Shown here in pieces: positions 63,323 to 64,000 of a DNA stretch of 64,000 nt (within the stretch, counting starts at the first letter, position 1; the number at the start of each line of letters is the position of its first letter). Origin of the DNA: Bernardetia sp. (GTDB lineage: Bacteria > Bacteroidota > Bacteroidia > Cytophagales > Bernardetiaceae). Made by a program: the position numbers and the translations under genes. The notes below the pieces were generated by a model, which searched no databases, had not been told where the DNA came from, and saw only the letters and a program-made list of their open reading frames with translations. Location: assembly GCA_020630575.1 (NCBI GenBank), contig JAHDBD010000009.1:62001-126000 (forward strand). Direction: 5' to 3'.

Positions 63323-63545
63323 AATCTTTTTAATCTGAAAGTTAGGATAAAGAAGTAGTCTTTGGATGTTATTTATTAGATTCAAATTTACGAAAATGTT
63401 TGTCAAAACGAATTTTATATTAGAAATTTGAGAGCAACAAAAATAAAGTTCTGTTCTCTTTTTCGAAATTTATTACTAAATTGAGCTACCAAATCAAACA
63501 AGGGTGCATAATAAACTTTTCCTATTCCTATAAAATTCAAAAATA

Positions 63546-64000
63546 ATGAACGAAAGAGATAAAGAATACGAAGACTATAAAAAAGAACAAGAAAAAGAGC
63601 CAAGTGACTACCTAGAAGCCAATAAAAAGATGTGGAATTCACTTACAGAAGCCCACCGAGATTCTAATTTTTATAATGTAGCACAGTTTAAAAAAGATAG
63701 AAATTCATTGAATGCTATCGAAATAAATGAAGTAGGTGATGTAAAAGGAAAATCACTTTTACACCTTCAATGTCATTTTGGAATGGATACACTTTCTTGG
63801 GCAAATATGGGTGCAGAGGTGACAGGAATGGATATGTCTGATGCTTCCATAGAACTGGCTGGCGAATTGAGTCAAGAAATAGAAACTCCTGCCAACTTTG
63901 TAGTTTCTGATGTTTATTCGTTAAGAGATAATTTACAAGGCGAATTTGATATTGTTTTTACTTCTTATGGTGCAATTGGTTGGCTTCCAGATTTGAATAA
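63546..64000 (+). CDS. Class I SAM-dependent methyltransferase, 5' part (runs off the right edge)
   Basis: From ATG 63546 the frame is open to the window end (151 codons visible). It opens MNERDKEYEDYKKEQEKEPS with a charged helix, then YLEANKKMWNSLTEAHRDS (a common start for this methyltransferase group) and motif I GKSLLHLQCHFGMDTLSWAN, followed by the acidic loop VTGMDMSDASIELA and DIVFTSYGAIGWLPDL. The Rossmann core is thus clear, but the substrate is not. Incomplete at 64000. Confidence 0.9.
   Translation, partial: MNERDKEYEDYKKEQEKEPSDYLEANKKMWNSLTEAHRDSNFYNVAQFKKDRNSLNAIEINEVGDVKGKSLLHLQCHFGMDTLSWANMGAEVTGMDMSDASIELAGELSQEIETPANFVVSDVYSLRDNLQGEFDIVFTSYGAIGWLPDLN

Noticed and set aside
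62153..63406. Upstream in-frame extension of the cystathionine gamma-synthase-like gene to 63406
   Set aside because: The extra 28 residues are hydrophobic, unlike family N termini; ATG 63322 gives the expected start.
63323..63545. SAM-type riboswitch before the cystathionine gamma-synthase-like gene
   Set aside because: No conserved core or pseudoknot pattern could be found in the short AT-rich gap; only a -7-like TAAATTTG at 63383-63390 without a proper -33 partner.
63415..63642. Minus-strand ORF of 75 codons at the right end
   Set aside because: Overlaps the start of a convincing methyltransferase gene on the plus strand; hydrophobic shadow of the Lys/Glu-rich N terminus.

Overview
The window reads as chromosomal DNA of an AT-rich, gliding-type Bacteroidota, most likely Cytophagales. 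Supporting signs are a gldA-type ABC ATPase (38530-39465), a type IX secretion sorting domain on a secreted lipase (53649-55562), a BspA/DUF285 remnant, LytTR/LytS-type two-component genes, and several promoters of the Bacteroidota TTG-N19/20-TAnnTTTG form. A relationship to Flexibacter/Bernardetia-like organisms is a guess from protein style and was not tested.

Layout. 1-4541: the edge of a small membrane protein, uvrA, and a solitary TIR-domain gene bordered by a dispersed repeat. 4542-9970: serS, a DUF4292-type lipoprotein, ribH and an RND/MMPL exporter, separated by unusual heptanucleotide repeats. 10074-18375: a small membrane protein, a 1781-residue kinase/ATPase/GAF/SpoIIE-phosphatase protein, and a cation:proton antiporter. 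18376-18758 holds a good candidate for a non-coding RNA gene (promoter, structured stretch without a long ORF, terminator). 18759-30244: pepA, rpiB, a Ste24-like M48 protease, enoyl-CoA hydratase, a thioredoxin-fold protein, several envelope proteins of unknown function, a STAS/SEC14-like protein and a YqeY protein. 30363-33142: an SLC12-type permease coupled to an orphan TRAP small subunit. 33290-39465: rnpA (apparently without an ATG/GTG/TTG start at its expected N terminus), a giant DUF4011-like superfamily 1 helicase, a MafI-like small protein and gldA. 39823-46822: fur, a STAS protein, purA, an SRPBCC protein, a diphthine-ammonia-ligase-like PP-loop protein, ftsW, small envelope proteins and kptA. 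46945-47167: two identical tRNA-Glu genes with a near-consensus promoter and a terminator. 47540-55562: a LytS/LytTR pair, a metallophosphoesterase, a CPBP protease, a TerB-like protein, a PKD lipoprotein and the T9SS lipase. 55703-64000: parC, a broken BspA-like gene, typA, a tiny secreted protein, a cystathionine gamma-synthase-like enzyme and the 5' part of a methyltransferase.

Most of the window is housekeeping genes in single-gene or two-gene units, often convergent pairs that share a bidirectional terminator. The accessory signal lies in dispersed elements: a palindromic repeat at six loci, a 41-42 base element at two loci (next to the TIR gene and inside the broken BspA gene), and heptanucleotide-period repeats upstream of serS, ribH and the RND exporter and downstream of the YqeY gene. 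No CRISPR array, intact insertion sequence, rRNA or prophage was seen.
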